Below, piece after piece: positions 33,512-42,197 of a stretch of DNA of 64,000 nucleotides. The translations under genes and the position numbers were made by a program. The notes beneath the pieces are model-generated. The model ran no database searches. It worked only from the letters and a program-made list of their open reading frames with translations, and had not been told where the DNA came from. The DNA comes from JBNKWA01 sp050299555 (lineage in GTDB: Bacteria > Pseudomonadota > Alphaproteobacteria > Rhodobacterales > Rhodobacteraceae), in NCBI GenBank assembly GCA_050299555.1, contig JBNKWA010000012.1, positions 1 to 64,000 on the forward strand, given 5' to 3'. Every line of letters starts with the position of its first letter. The first letter of the stretch is position 1.

Positions 33512-34165
33512 TCAGATCCGGGCGACGGCGGCCATGAATTCGCCGATCAGACCTGCGTCCTTCACCCCGCGCGCCGATTCCACGCCCGAGGAGACGTCCA
33601 CCTGCCGCGCGCCGGTCAGCCGCACCGCCTCGGCCACATTGCCGGCGGTCAGCCCGCCGGCCAGCATCCACGGCTTGGTCCAGCGTCGCCCGGCCACCAG
33701 GTTCCAGTCGAAGGCCACCGCGTTGCCGCCCGGCGTCACCGCGCCCGGCGGCGCCTTGGTGTCGAGCATGATCTGGTCGGCCACCGCCTCGTAGGCCGGA
33801 ACCCCGGCAAGATCCTCGGCCGAGCCGATGCCCACCACCTTCATCACCGGCAGGCCGTAGCGGGCCCTGATCTCGCCCACCCGTTCCGGCGTCTCGGAGC
33901 CGTGAAGCTGCAGCATGTCCAGTGGCACCGTGTCGGTCAGCGCGTCCAGCGCCGCGTCGTCGGCATCGACGGTCAGCGCCACCTTCATGATCCCCGGCGG
34001 CACCGCCAGCGCCAACGCCCGGGCCGGCTCCGGCTCCAGGTACCGCGGCGATGGCGGGAAGAACACGAAACCCACATAGGCCGCGCCGGCATCCACCGCG
34101 GCAGCCAGCGTGGCAGGCGTGCTCAGCCCGCAGATCTTGGCGCGGATCCCGGCGGCCTTGGGCAT
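33512..34165 (-). CDS. trpF: Phosphoribosylanthranilate isomerase
   Basis: A 217-residue TIM-barrel enzyme of tryptophan synthesis that converts phosphoribosylanthranilate to the carboxyphenylamino-deoxyribulose phosphate. KICGLSTPATLAAA carries the general-base Cys, YVGFVFFPPSPRYL and MLQLHGSETPERV follow, and DTKAPPGAVTPGG holds the general-acid Asp. The C-terminal phosphate-binding segment is MLAGGLTAGNVAEAV and VDVSSGVESARGVKD. It lies four bases after the lapA stop, in the cmk-rpsA-sppA-ihfB-lapA-trpF series typical of Rhodobacteraceae. Confidence 0.96.
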   Translation of the reverse strand: MPKAAGIRAKICGLSTPATLAAAVDAGAAYVGFVFFPPSPRYLEPEPARALALAVPPGIMKVALTVDADDAALDALTDTVPLDMLQLHGSETPERVGEIRARYGLPVMKVVGIGSAEDLAGVPAYEAVADQIMLDTKAPPGAVTPGGNAVAFDWNLVAGRRWTKPWMLAGGLTAGNVAEAVRLTGARQVDVSSGVESARGVKDAGLIGEFMAAVARI

Positions 34166-34169
34166 CGGC

Positions 34170-34511
34170 CTAGTTCAGCAGTGACAGGATCTCGTCCCGC
34201 TCGGACATGGTGGTCTTCTTCAGCTGGCTCACTTCCCGCTCCAGCCGGCTGGCCTCGCGCGCCTTCTCCGAGGCGCGGCGCCGGTGCTTGGCCTCGCGCA
34301 GCCATTCCAGCACGTAGCCGATCAGCAGCCCGGACAGGACCGCCAGCAGGATCACCACGAAAAGCGGAAGCTTCACCGATACCGGGAACAGCGCGAACAG
34401 CGGCGCCGGCAGCAACTCCAGCGTCACCGAGTCGCGATTGGCCAGCGCCACCAGCACGATGGCAAGCATGATCGCACCGAGAATCAGGTACTTGAACCAA
34501 CGCAGGATCAC
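34170..34511 (-). CDS. lapA: LapA-like inner-membrane protein
   Basis: A 113-residue protein with two hydrophobic segments (YLILGAIMLAIVLVALANRDSVTLELLP and LPLFVVILLAVLSGLLIGYVLEWL) and a basic, coiled C-terminus. The NRDSVTLELLP turn is the mark of the LapA/DUF1049 family, whose E. coli member helps regulate lipopolysaccharide assembly. It is encoded right after ihfB, the position this gene has in most proteobacteria, which supports the call. Confidence 0.88.
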   Translation of the reverse strand: MILRWFKYLILGAIMLAIVLVALANRDSVTLELLPAPLFALFPVSVKLPLFVVILLAVLSGLLIGYVLEWLREAKHRRRASEKAREASRLEREVSQLKKTTMSERDEILSLLN

Positions 34512-34516
34512 GAGTG

Positions 34517-34813
34517 TCAGCCGCCCTTCTTCATGGTCTCGTTCAGGCGGTCGCGCAGCAGCTTGCCGGTCTTGAAGAACGGCACGAACTTGCGATCCAC
34601 CTCGACGGCGTCGCCGGTGCGCGGGTTGCGCCCGGTGCGCCCGCCACGCTCCTTGACCGAGAACGCGCCGAATCCCCTGAGCTCGACCCGGTTGCCGCCG
34701 GCCATCGCCTCGACGATCTCGTCGAAGATCGTGCCGACGATTCGCTCCACGTCACGCTGGAAGAGGTGCGGGTTTTCCTCGGAAATCTTCTGAATCAATT
34801 CCGACTTTATCAT
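34517..34813 (-). CDS. ihfB: Integration host factor subunit beta
   Basis: A 98-residue HU/IHF-family DNA-bending protein. It starts MIKSELIQKISEENPHLFQRDVERIV, and the DNA-binding arm is RVELRGFGAFSVKERGGRTGRNPRTGD, with the Pro that intercalates in DNA. I chose the ATG at 34813 since it gives the family length; a longer frame adds a non-conserved leader. It bends DNA in transcription and recombination as a dimer with IhfA, which is not in the window. The slightly extended C-terminus (RLNETMKKGG) is ordinary for the group. Confidence 0.97.
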   Translation of the reverse strand: MIKSELIQKISEENPHLFQRDVERIVGTIFDEIVEAMAGGNRVELRGFGAFSVKERGGRTGRNPRTGDAVEVDRKFVPFFKTGKLLRDRLNETMKKGG

Positions 34814-34913
34814 CCGTACACACCCCGCATCGCCGCCGCCTACCATCGCCTGAACTGCGCGAGGATAGCCGCGCAAAGCGACTTTAACAACTTAACCCAT
34901 GGATTCGCAGCAG

Positions 34914-35831
34914 TTATTTTAGGACCGACAAAAGTCCTGGTGTCGCATCGGCGCGACCGAGCTGCCGAAACGGCGACAGGATGCCCAGCCGGCCCAGAAG
35001 CGCGGGGATCAGACCCTCCTCGCGATAGGCCACTTCCCAGTCCTCCACCGCCAGTTCGGCCAGGTCCGGATCGGTGGCGTCGAGATGGGCGCGGGCCTCT
35101 GCCTCGCCACCGATCTCGTCCACCAGGCCCCGCTCCAGCGCCATCCGGCCGGTGAAGACCGCGCCATTGGCGACCCGGTCCAGCGCCGCCTCGTCAAGCT
35201 GCCGGCGCTCGGCCACCAGGCCGCGGAACCAGCCGTAGCTGTCGGCGATCAGCGCATCCTGCGCCGCCCGCCCCTCGGGGGTGATCGGCCTGAGCGGCGA
35301 GACGTCGGCCTTCAGCGGCGACGAGCGGAAGGTCTCCATCTCCACGCCGATGCGCTGCATCAGGCCGCTGAGGTCGGGATATTCCATGATCACGCCCACC
35401 GAGCCGGTCAGCGTGTTGCCGCGCGCCACGATGTGATCGGCCGCCAGCGCCGCGGCATAACCGCCCGAGGCGGCCACCTCGCCCATGGTCGCCACCACCG
35501 GCTTCGCCTCGCCCAGGGTGCGCAGCGAATCGAACAGCGCCTCGGCCCCGGTGGTGGTGCCGCCGGTGGAGTTGATCCTCAGGATCACCGCGCGCACGTC
35601 GTCGCTTTCGGCCATCTCGGTCAGCAGCCGGTCGCGGGCGGGGTCGTCGACGATCAGCCCCTCGACGGCAAAGCGCGCGATATGCGGCTTGGCGTGGCGG
35701 TCGGGCCGGACGGTCAGCGCAAGCCCCAGGATGATCGCCAGCACCGCGGCGACCAGAAAGCCCCGCCAGAACGCGGAACGGCGCCACTTGCGGCGCCGTT
35801 CCTCGTATTGCTCGATCTCGAGAGGCGTCAC
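34914..35831 (-). CDS. sppA: Signal peptide peptidase SppA (S49 family)
   Basis: A 305-residue membrane protease of the short SppA type that degrades cleaved signal peptides. One N-terminal membrane helix (GFLVAAVLAIILGLAL) is followed by a single S49 domain: LRINSTGGTTTGAEALFDSL, nucleophile Ser in MGEVAASGGYAAAL, TGSVGVIMEYPDLSGLM, and the probable catalytic Lys in RSSPLKADVSPLRP. Its start lies just before the rpsA stop, so it is in the rpsA transcription unit, as in related genomes. Confidence 0.94.
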   Translation of the reverse strand: MTPLEIEQYEERRRKWRRSAFWRGFLVAAVLAIILGLALTVRPDRHAKPHIARFAVEGLIVDDPARDRLLTEMAESDDVRAVILRINSTGGTTTGAEALFDSLRTLGEAKPVVATMGEVAASGGYAAALAADHIVARGNTLTGSVGVIMEYPDLSGLMQRIGVEMETFRSSPLKADVSPLRPITPEGRAAQDALIADSYGWFRGLVAERRQLDEAALDRVANGAVFTGRMALERGLVDEIGGEAEARAHLDATDPDLAELAVEDWEVAYREEGLIPALLGRLGILSPFRQLGRADATPGLLSVLK

Positions 35832-35832
35832 C

Positions 35833-37518
35833 CTACTCGGTGCCCTGCTTCTTCAGCGCGGCACCCAGGATATCGCCCAGCGAGGCACCCGAGTCGGACG
35901 AGCCGTACTGCTCCACGGCCTCCTTCTCCTCGGCGATCTCGCGCGCCTTGATCGACAGGCCCAGCTTGCGGCTCTTGCCCTCGATCCCGGTGACCCGGAC
36001 ATCCACCTTGTCGCCGACCGAGAACCGCTCGGGGCGCTGCTCGGAACGGTCGCGGGAAAGGTCGGACCGGCGGATGAAGGACTTGATGCCCTCGTATTCC
36101 ACCTCGATGCCGCCATCCTCGATCGAGGTCACCTTGACGGTGATGACGTTGCCGCGCTTCACGCCCGACACGGCATCGGCGAACGGGTCGCCCTCCAGCG
36201 CCTTCACCGACAGCGAGATGCGCTCCTTCTCGGAGTCGACGTCCGTGACCACGGCGCGAACCAGGTCGCCCTTCTTGTAGTCGCGGATCGCCTGCTCGCC
36301 GGGACGGTTCCAGTCCAGGTCGCTCAGGTGCACCATGCCGTCGATGTCGTCGTCCAGGCCGATGAACAGGCCGAACTCGGTGATGTTCTTGACCTCGCCC
36401 TCGACTTCCGAGCCGATCGGGTGGTTCTCCTCGAACACCGTCCACGGGTTGCCCTGGGTCTGCTTCAGGCCCAGCGAGACCCGGCGCTTGGCGCTGTCGA
36501 TCTCCAGCACCAGCACCTCGACCTCCTGGCTGGTCGAGACGATCTTGCCCGGGTGCACGTTCTTCTTGGTCCAGCTCATCTCCGAGACGTGGACCAGGCC
36601 CTCGATCCCCGGCTCCAGCTCCACGAAGGCGCCGTAGTCGGTGATGTTGGTGACGCGGCCCAGATGCTTGGAGCCGACCGGGAACTTGGCCTCGACCTCA
36701 TCCCACGGATCCGCCTCGAGCTGCTTCATGCCGAGGCTGATGCGCTGGGTCTCCTTGTTGATCTTGATCACCTGGACCTTGACGGTCTCGCCGATGTTCA
36801 GGACCTCGGAGGGGTGGTTGATGCGCCGCCAGGCCATGTCGGTGACGTGCAACAGGCCGTCGACACCGCCAAGGTCCACGAAGGCACCGTATTCGGTGAT
36901 GTTCTTGACCACGCCGTCGATGACGTCGCCCTCGGCCAGCCGGGCCACGATCTCGGCCCGCTGCTCGGCGCGGCTCTCCTCGAGGATGGCACGGCGCGAG
37001 ACGACGATGTTGCCCCGCCGGCGGTCCATCTTGAGGATCTGGAACGGCTGCGGCTGACCCATGAGCGGGCCGGCATCGCGCACCGGGCGCACGTCCACCT
37101 GGCTGCCGGGCAGGAACGCCACCGCACCGTCGAGATCGACCGTGAAGCCGCCCTTGACCCGGCCGAAGATGACGCCCTCGACCCGCTCGTCCTTTTCGGC
37201 CGCCTTTTCCAGGCGGTCCCAGCTTTCCTCGCGGCGGGCCTTGTCGCGGCTGATAACCGCCTCGCCCTTGGCGTTCTCGACCCGCTCGAGATAGACCTCG
37301 ACAGTGTCGCCGACGGCGATGTCGGCATCCTGCCCGGGCTTGGAAAATTCCTTGAGATCGACGCGGCCTTCTACCTTGTAGCCGATGTCGATGATGGCCT
37401 GTCCGGCCTCGATGGCAATCACGTTGCCCTTGACGACGGACCCCTCCTCGGGGGTCTTCAACTCGAAGCTCTCGTTCAGCAGGGCTTCGAAATCCTGCAT
37501 GCTGTTATCGGCAGCCAT
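35833..37518 (-). CDS. rpsA: 30S ribosomal protein S1
   Basis: A 561-residue protein of six S1 RNA-binding domains in tandem, the normal count. Signature stretches include GTVVKGNVIAIEAGQAIIDIGYK-type first-domain sequence, GGFTVDLDGAVAFLPGSQVD (third positions in each repeat vary) and later SDYGAFVELE-like blocks. S1 binds mRNA leaders on the small subunit and is essential in most proteobacteria. An AAGGA lies 13 bases before the ATG. It follows cmk by 113 bp, the conserved cmk-rpsA order. Confidence 0.97.
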   Translation of the reverse strand: MAADNSMQDFEALLNESFELKTPEEGSVVKGNVIAIEAGQAIIDIGYKVEGRVDLKEFSKPGQDADIAVGDTVEVYLERVENAKGEAVISRDKARREESWDRLEKAAEKDERVEGVIFGRVKGGFTVDLDGAVAFLPGSQVDVRPVRDAGPLMGQPQPFQILKMDRRRGNIVVSRRAILEESRAEQRAEIVARLAEGDVIDGVVKNITEYGAFVDLGGVDGLLHVTDMAWRRINHPSEVLNIGETVKVQVIKINKETQRISLGMKQLEADPWDEVEAKFPVGSKHLGRVTNITDYGAFVELEPGIEGLVHVSEMSWTKKNVHPGKIVSTSQEVEVLVLEIDSAKRRVSLGLKQTQGNPWTVFEENHPIGSEVEGEVKNITEFGLFIGLDDDIDGMVHLSDLDWNRPGEQAIRDYKKGDLVRAVVTDVDSEKERISLSVKALEGDPFADAVSGVKRGNVITVKVTSIEDGGIEVEYEGIKSFIRRSDLSRDRSEQRPERFSVGDKVDVRVTGIEGKSRKLGLSIKAREIAEEKEAVEQYGSSDSGASLGDILGAALKKQGTE

Positions 37519-37631
37519 AAGTGCGCGGTATCCTTACGTGTTCGTGTTTGCAGGCCTGGCGGTTGGATCCGCCGGTCTTTCATCGGGTTCGCGGGGGCCG
37601 GCCTTGCGGGAAAACGTAAAAGGGCCGGGGA

Positions 37632-38270
37632 TTACTTCCGACCCTGCAAACGCTCCTCGACGAGCGCGACCGCCCTTGCAACGGCCGCGTCTATAGACAA
37701 TTCGGTGGTGTCGAGCAAGAGCGCATCCTCGGCGGGGGCCAGCGGCGCGGTATCGCGGGTGGAATCGCGCCGATCCCGGTCCTGCAGCTCGGCCTTGACC
37801 GCCGCCAGGCTGGTCCCGCTGCCGGCGGCCTGCAGCTCGGCGTGGCGCCGCCCGGCCCGGATGTCGTCCGAGGCGGTGACGAACAGCTTCACCTCGGCTT
37901 CGGGGCAGATCACCGTGCCGATGTCGCGCCCGTCCAGCACCGCGCCGCCCTCGCGCCGCGCGAACCGGGTCTGAAAGTCCAGGAGCGCCGCGCGCACCTT
38001 GGGCAGCGCCGCCACCCTGGAGGCCGCCCGCCCGGCAATCGAGCGGCGCAGGTCGGAACGCTCCACGTCCTCGGGCTTCAGCCGCTTTGCCAGTTCCTCG
38101 GCCATGATCGGGTCGATGACGCCGCCGCCGGTATCCATCGCCTTCATCCCCACCGCGCGATACAGCAGCCCGGTATCGAGATGGGCAAATCCGAAATGCG
38201 CCGCCACCGCCCGGGCGATGGTGCCCTTGCCGCTGGCCGCCGGCCCGTCGATGGCAACGGTGAACCGCAT
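37632..38270 (-). CDS. cmk: Cytidylate kinase
   Basis: A 212-residue nucleoside monophosphate kinase that phosphorylates CMP and dCMP with ATP. The P-loop is IDGPAASGKGTIARAVA at the N-terminus. FAHLDTGLLYRAVG and AVLDGRDIGTVICPEAEVKLFVTAS are the CMP-binding and core motifs, and DRRDSTRDTAPLAPAEDALLLDTT is the C-terminal signature. It is first in the cmk-rpsA-sppA-ihfB-lapA-trpF series on the minus strand. Confidence 0.97.
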   Translation of the reverse strand: MRFTVAIDGPAASGKGTIARAVAAHFGFAHLDTGLLYRAVGMKAMDTGGGVIDPIMAEELAKRLKPEDVERSDLRRSIAGRAASRVAALPKVRAALLDFQTRFARREGGAVLDGRDIGTVICPEAEVKLFVTASDDIRAGRRHAELQAAGSGTSLAAVKAELQDRDRRDSTRDTAPLAPAEDALLLDTTELSIDAAVARAVALVEERLQGRK

Positions 38271-38420
38271 CGCCTCACCCCTTTCGCAGCGCCGCTTCGA
38301 TCCGATCTCGCTCTATGGCAGCGCCCGGCGGCGGTCAAATCCTCTGACGGCCGGCGCGATTGCTGCCTGGGGGGGCCGGATGCCCGCGTGCCTGCCCGGC
38401 GGGTGACGCCGGGGGCCGGC

Positions 38421-39080
38421 TCAGATGACGGCGGCCGCAACCGAGGGCCAAACCTGCTCGGCGCCTTCCCAGATCATCTTCAGGGCCACGAACAGGATGA
38501 TGGCCAGCCCCGCATAAGCGATCCAGCGATGCTTGTTCAAAAGGTTGGCGATAAAGCTCGCGGCCAGCCCCATCAGCGCCACCGACAGGACCAGCCCGAA
38601 GACCAGCACCCAGGGGTGCTCGTGCGCGGCGCCCGCCACCGCCAGCACGTTGTCGAGCGACATCGAGACGTCGGCGATGACGATCTGGAACGCCGCCTGA
38701 CCCAGCGTCTTGCGCGGCGCGCGGCCCGCGACTTGGTGGTCGCGGTCGATATCGGTGTCGCACAGCGCCTCCTGCGCCTGCACCTCGGCCTGGTGGTCGG
38801 CGCATAGCTCGCGCCACATCTTCCAGCACACCCAGAGCAGCAGGATGCCGCCCACCAGCAGCAGCCCCAGAACCTGCAGAAGCTGCGTCGCCGCGCCGGC
38901 AAAGGCGATGCGCAGCAGCGTGGCCGCGATGATCCCGATCAGGATCGCCTTGCGCCGCTGTTCCCGCGGCAGGCCGGCGGCGGCAAGGCCGATGACCACG
39001 GCGTTGTCGCCGGCAAGCACCAGGTCGATGAAGATGACGCTCGCGAAGGCCGACAGCACATCCGGTGAAAGGAAGTCCAT
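38421..39080 (-). CDS. TerC/Alx family membrane protein
   Basis: A 219-residue integral membrane protein with about seven helices. Two pseudo-repeated motifs with acidic residues inside the membrane define the family: FIDLVLAGDNAVVIGLA and IADVSMSLDNVLAVAG. A cytoplasmic His/Asp-rich loop (ADHQAEVQAQEALCDTDIDRDHQ) joins the halves. Relatives export manganese or load metals onto exoenzymes. It stands alone, with 250 bp upstream in which I could not make out a yybP-ykoY type manganese riboswitch. Confidence 0.9.
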   Translation of the reverse strand: MDFLSPDVLSAFASVIFIDLVLAGDNAVVIGLAAAGLPREQRRKAILIGIIAATLLRIAFAGAATQLLQVLGLLLVGGILLLWVCWKMWRELCADHQAEVQAQEALCDTDIDRDHQVAGRAPRKTLGQAAFQIVIADVSMSLDNVLAVAGAAHEHPWVLVFGLVLSVALMGLAASFIANLLNKHRWIAYAGLAIILFVALKMIWEGAEQVWPSVAAAVI

Positions 39081-39331
39081 GCTGTCGCGATCCCCGTGCT
39101 GGCTGGAACGGCGTCTTGGCCTCGTCTGCGGACGCCAACGCCCGGCATGTAGGCGGCACCCCCGGTGGGTGCAACCCGGCCCCGGCGATCGTCTCCGGAG
39201 CGATGCCGTTGTGTGACATCCCGGCGACGGCCGGCCTGACAGGGGCTCGGGCCAGGGTCCTTTCGGGGTGGCTTGGGGCGCCCGCGCGGGGCCGGTAAAA
39301 GGCCGTCAATCCCCGGCAGGATACCGGGCAG

Positions 39332-39724
39332 TCAGGAAGGGTGGCCGTCCGACCGCGGCGCCTCGTCGCAGATCTCGTACCAGCCGGGCTTGTCGGCAAC
39401 GAATTCGTGAAACTGGTTCCTGAGGCCGAATTCGGTGTCCAGCGCATTGGCCGCGATCGGGAAGCTGTCCTCCTGGGAGAGGATTTCACCCAGCGACGTA
39501 CCGCAGATCCCGCAGAAGCAGCGGCCGTACTTGTGCGGGGCCTGCGGCCGATAGAGCACCACATGCTCCTTGCCCTGAAGCCATGTCAGGTCCTGCTTGC
39601 GCACGAAGACGATGGTGCTGGCCCCGACCTTGCGACACCGCGAACAGTGGCAGGTGCCCATCATCGTCGGGGCGGCGGCCAGTCGAAACCTGACCGCCCC
39701 GCAGCAGCAGCTTCCTTCGATCAT
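39332..39724 (-). CDS. GFA family (Mss4-like fold) zinc protein
   Basis: A 130-residue protein starting MIEGSCCCGAVRFRL. Cysteines are placed as in the glutathione-dependent formaldehyde-activating family: CCCG at the start, CHCSRCRK (about 27-34) and FCGICGTSLGE in the middle, together making the zinc sites. Members bind glutathione in some cases; most are of unknown role. The ATG at 39724 was chosen; a longer frame would add an unlikely Cys-containing leader. It is a single gene flanked by gaps. Confidence 0.9.
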   Translation of the reverse strand: MIEGSCCCGAVRFRLAAAPTMMGTCHCSRCRKVGASTIVFVRKQDLTWLQGKEHVVLYRPQAPHKYGRCFCGICGTSLGEILSQEDSFPIAANALDTEFGLRNQFHEFVADKPGWYEICDEAPRSDGHPS

Positions 39725-39867
39725 TGGACGAGGTCTTTCCGGCCAGTGTGAACAGACCGGTACAATACAAGAACATTGCATGTGCCGCAACCGGCCGCCC
39801 CGCCGGCCCGAACCGCACCCGGCGCAGGAAGCCGGCGAAGCGGGCGCCGGGCAACAGGGAAAGGCCG

Positions 39868-40266
39868 TCAGGGCGTGCGGGTGACCGCGGTCAGGTTCAT
39901 CAACACCCGAAAGCCCGGCCTCGGCAGCGCCTTCGCCGCAATCACGGTGCGCGCCGGCAGATGGCTGCGGAAGACGCCGACATAGGCCTCGTTCATGCGG
40001 TCGAAGTCATCCATGTCCTTCAGGAAGACATGGATGTGCAGCACATGGTCGAGGTCCGAGTCGACGGACCTCAGCAGCGTCTCGAACGACCGCAGGATCT
40101 GCGTCGTCTGAGGGGCGACGTCGTCGCCTGCCAGTTCCCCCGTTGCCGGGTCGACGCCGCCGATACCGCCGATGGTGATGAAGTTGCCGGCCTTGGCGAT
40201 GTGGTTATAGGGGCCGATGCGCGGAGGGCTGCCTTCCGGCGTGAGGGTCTCGATGGCCTTGGTCAT
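39868..40266 (-). CDS. RidA family protein
   Basis: A 132-residue member of the RidA/YjgF family, whose founders hydrolyse reactive enamine/imine intermediates from PLP enzymes. It has GPYNHIAKAGNFITIGGIGG and DLDHVLHIHVFLKDMDDFDRMNEAY, the common core, and ends in RVLMNLTAVTRTP; the usual EI[EV]A-type ending near the active site is replaced by NLTAV, so it may belong to one of the Rid subfamilies rather than RidA itself. The ATG at 40266 has only a weak ribosome-binding site. Confidence 0.88.
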   Translation of the reverse strand: MTKAIETLTPEGSPPRIGPYNHIAKAGNFITIGGIGGVDPATGELAGDDVAPQTTQILRSFETLLRSVDSDLDHVLHIHVFLKDMDDFDRMNEAYVGVFRSHLPARTVIAAKALPRPGFRVLMNLTAVTRTP

Positions 40267-40315
40267 GTCGATCTGCCCGGGTTGGAACACACCCCGGGGC
40301 TCATAGCCGGCAGGC

Positions 40316-40354
40316 CGGGCCAAGTCCAAGGGCGGGCCAAGTCCAAGGGCGGGC
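40316..40354. repeat. Short tandem repeat upstream of the RidA-family gene
   Basis: GGGCCAAGTCCAAGGGC is present twice in direct tandem, followed by a further GGGCC. It lies in the 200-bp gap between the 2-hydroxyacid dehydrogenase and the RidA-family gene. Confidence 0.8.
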
Positions 40355-40467
40355 CTAAAGCAGGTCGCTCCAGCCCCGCGCCTCTTCGATGAGTCGCCCA
40401 GCCAGCGGAAGGCGCGCGTCGGCTCGGGCCTTGCCTCTTGCCGACCCGGCCCATCGCCTGCCCGCCG

Positions 40468-41454
40468 TCACAGCATGCTCGGCACCACCAGGTCCGGCGG
40501 CCGGTGGCCATCGGCGAAGGTCTTGATGTTGATGATCACCTTCTCGCCCATCTCGGCCCGGCCCTCGATGGTGGCCGAGCTCATGTGCGGCAGCAGCATC
40601 ACGTTGGGCAGCTCCTGCAGGCGCGGGTTGACGCTGTGGCCCTGCTCGTAGACGTCCAGCCCGGCGCCCGCCAGTTCGCCCGCCCGCAGCATCCGGGTCA
40701 GCGCGTTCTCGTCCATCACCTCGCCGCGCGAGGTGTTGACCACATAGGCCGTGGGCTTCATCAGCTTCAGCCGCCGGGCGTTCATCAGATGGAAGGTCGA
40801 GGGCGTGTGCGGCGCATTGATCGACAGGATGTCGATCCGCGCCAGCATCTGGTCGAGGCTCTCCCACCAGGTCGCCTCAAGCCGCTCCTCGATGTCCGCA
40901 TGCAGGCGCTTGCGGTTGTGATAGTGGATCTGCAGCCCAAAGCCGCGGGCCCGCTTGGCCACTGCCTGGCCGATCCTGCCCATGCCGAGAATGCCCAGCC
41001 GCTTGCCGCCGATGCGATGGCCCAGCATCGCCGTGGGTGCCCAGCCCTGCCAGTCGCCCGCCGCCATCAGCGCCGCGCCTTCCCGCATCCGCCGCGGCAC
41101 GGCCAGGATCAGCGCCATGGTCATGTCGGCGGTGTCCTCGGCCAGCACGCCGGGTGTGTTCGACACCATGATCGAGCGCTGCAGCGCGGTGGCGACGTCG
41201 ATATGGTCGAACCCCGCGCCATAATTCGCGATCAGCTTCAGCTGCGGCCCGGCCTGGGCCAGAAGTCCCTGATCGATGCGGTCGCACAGGGACGGCACCA
41301 GCACCTCGGCGGTCTTCATCGCCTCGGCCAGCGCCTCGCGCGGCATCTGCACGTCGCTGTCGTTCAGACGCACGTCGAACAGCTCGCGCATCCGCGTCTC
41401 GACCGGTTCCGGCAGCTTCCTCGTCACCACAACCTTCACGCGATTGGAGGGCAT
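40468..41454 (-). CDS. D-2-hydroxyacid dehydrogenase (glyoxylate reductase-like)
   Basis: A 328-residue NAD(P)-dependent dehydrogenase. NYGAGFDHIDVATALQRSI and MVSNTPGVLAEDTADMTM are substrate-domain marks; LGILGMGRIGQAVAKRA is the nucleotide-binding loop. The catalytic residues sit in VNTSRGEVMDENAL (Arg), GAGLDVYEQG (acidic) and LLPHMSSATIEGR (His). The pattern fits the glyoxylate/hydroxypyruvate reductase branch. The start at 41454 (MPSNRVKVVVTRKLPEPVE) was preferred to an in-frame upstream ATG. Confidence 0.92.
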   Translation of the reverse strand: MPSNRVKVVVTRKLPEPVETRMRELFDVRLNDSDVQMPREALAEAMKTAEVLVPSLCDRIDQGLLAQAGPQLKLIANYGAGFDHIDVATALQRSIMVSNTPGVLAEDTADMTMALILAVPRRMREGAALMAAGDWQGWAPTAMLGHRIGGKRLGILGMGRIGQAVAKRARGFGLQIHYHNRKRLHADIEERLEATWWESLDQMLARIDILSINAPHTPSTFHLMNARRLKLMKPTAYVVNTSRGEVMDENALTRMLRAGELAGAGLDVYEQGHSVNPRLQELPNVMLLPHMSSATIEGRAEMGEKVIINIKTFADGHRPPDLVVPSML

Positions 41455-41543
41455 GCGCGCATTCCTGTTTTCCGGCGGCAGCTTTGCCGCTATTCTCGGC
41501 AGGGATAACACCGGGCGGGGGCAAGGTAAAACACCCCGCGAAC

Positions 41544-41580
41544 GGGCACGAGGCCGAGCACGAGGCCGAACACGAGGTCG
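41544..41580 (+). repeat. 12-bp tandem repeat in the SH3-protein leader
   Basis: Three near-copies of GCACGAGGCCGA stand immediately before the ATG at 41584. Each copy brings a GAGG element, and the last (ACGAGGTCGGGC) is at ribosome-binding distance, so copy number could influence translation. Confidence 0.7.
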
Positions 41581-41583
41581 GGC

Positions 41584-42102
41584 ATGACAGGCAGACGGGC
41601 AGCACTCTGCGCCGCCGTTCTTGGCGCCATTCTCTACAGCGCAACCGCGGCGTCAGCCGCCGAGGACAGCCGCGACGACAAGCTCGGGCCGGTCACCAAC
41701 CTGCCCCTGCCGCGGTTCGTCTCGATCAAGGCGGCCGAGGCCAATGCCCGCCGCGGTCCCAGCCTCTCGCACCGCATCGACTGGGTCTATCACCGCGCCA
41801 ACCTGCCGGTCGAGATCACCGCCGAATACGGTCACTGGCGCCGCATCCGCGATATCGACGGCGCCGGCGGCTGGGTCCACTACTCGCTGCTCAGCGGCGC
41901 CCGCTACGTCATCGTCACCGGCGGCGAGGCGCCGCTTTATGCCCGCCCCGGCGGCCAGGGCGGCATCGTCGCCCGTGCCGAGGAGGGGGCCATCGCCCGG
42001 CTCGAGGAATGCGAGCGGGACTGGTGCGAGATCGACGGCGACGGCGCCGATGGCTGGGTCGCCGCCGCGCAGCTCTGGGGCGCCGGCACGCCGTCCGAAT
42101 GA
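41584..42102 (+). CDS. Exported bacterial SH3 domain protein
   Basis: A 172-residue protein with a signal peptide (to about residue 26, ...ATAASAAE). Two SH3b-like units follow: FVSIKAAEANARRGPSLSHRIDWVY to GWVHYSLLSG, and APLYARPGGQGGIVARAEEGAIARL to GWVAAAQLWG. The ANARRGPS turn is typical of the DUF1058/SH3_4 group, which binds periplasmic peptides or wall. It is divergent from the hydroxyacid dehydrogenase. The exact role is unknown. Confidence 0.87.
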   Translation: MTGRRAALCAAVLGAILYSATAASAAEDSRDDKLGPVTNLPLPRFVSIKAAEANARRGPSLSHRIDWVYHRANLPVEITAEYGHWRRIRDIDGAGGWVHYSLLSGARYVIVTGGEAPLYARPGGQGGIVARAEEGAIARLEECERDWCEIDGDGADGWVAAAQLWGAGTPSE

Positions 42103-42197
42103 CCGCGCGCACCCCGGCCCGCCGCCGCAACGTAAGCCCGGGTTAACCCGGCCGGCCCACCCCTTGGACATTTTCAGCGCCAAGGGACTTGCATTTC

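Noticed and set aside
39081..39331. Possible yybP-ykoY manganese riboswitch before the TerC-family gene
   Set aside because: I looked for the conserved GGGGAGUAGC and the second-arm motifs and found nothing that matches; only a small GCACCCACCGGGGGTGC hairpin is present.
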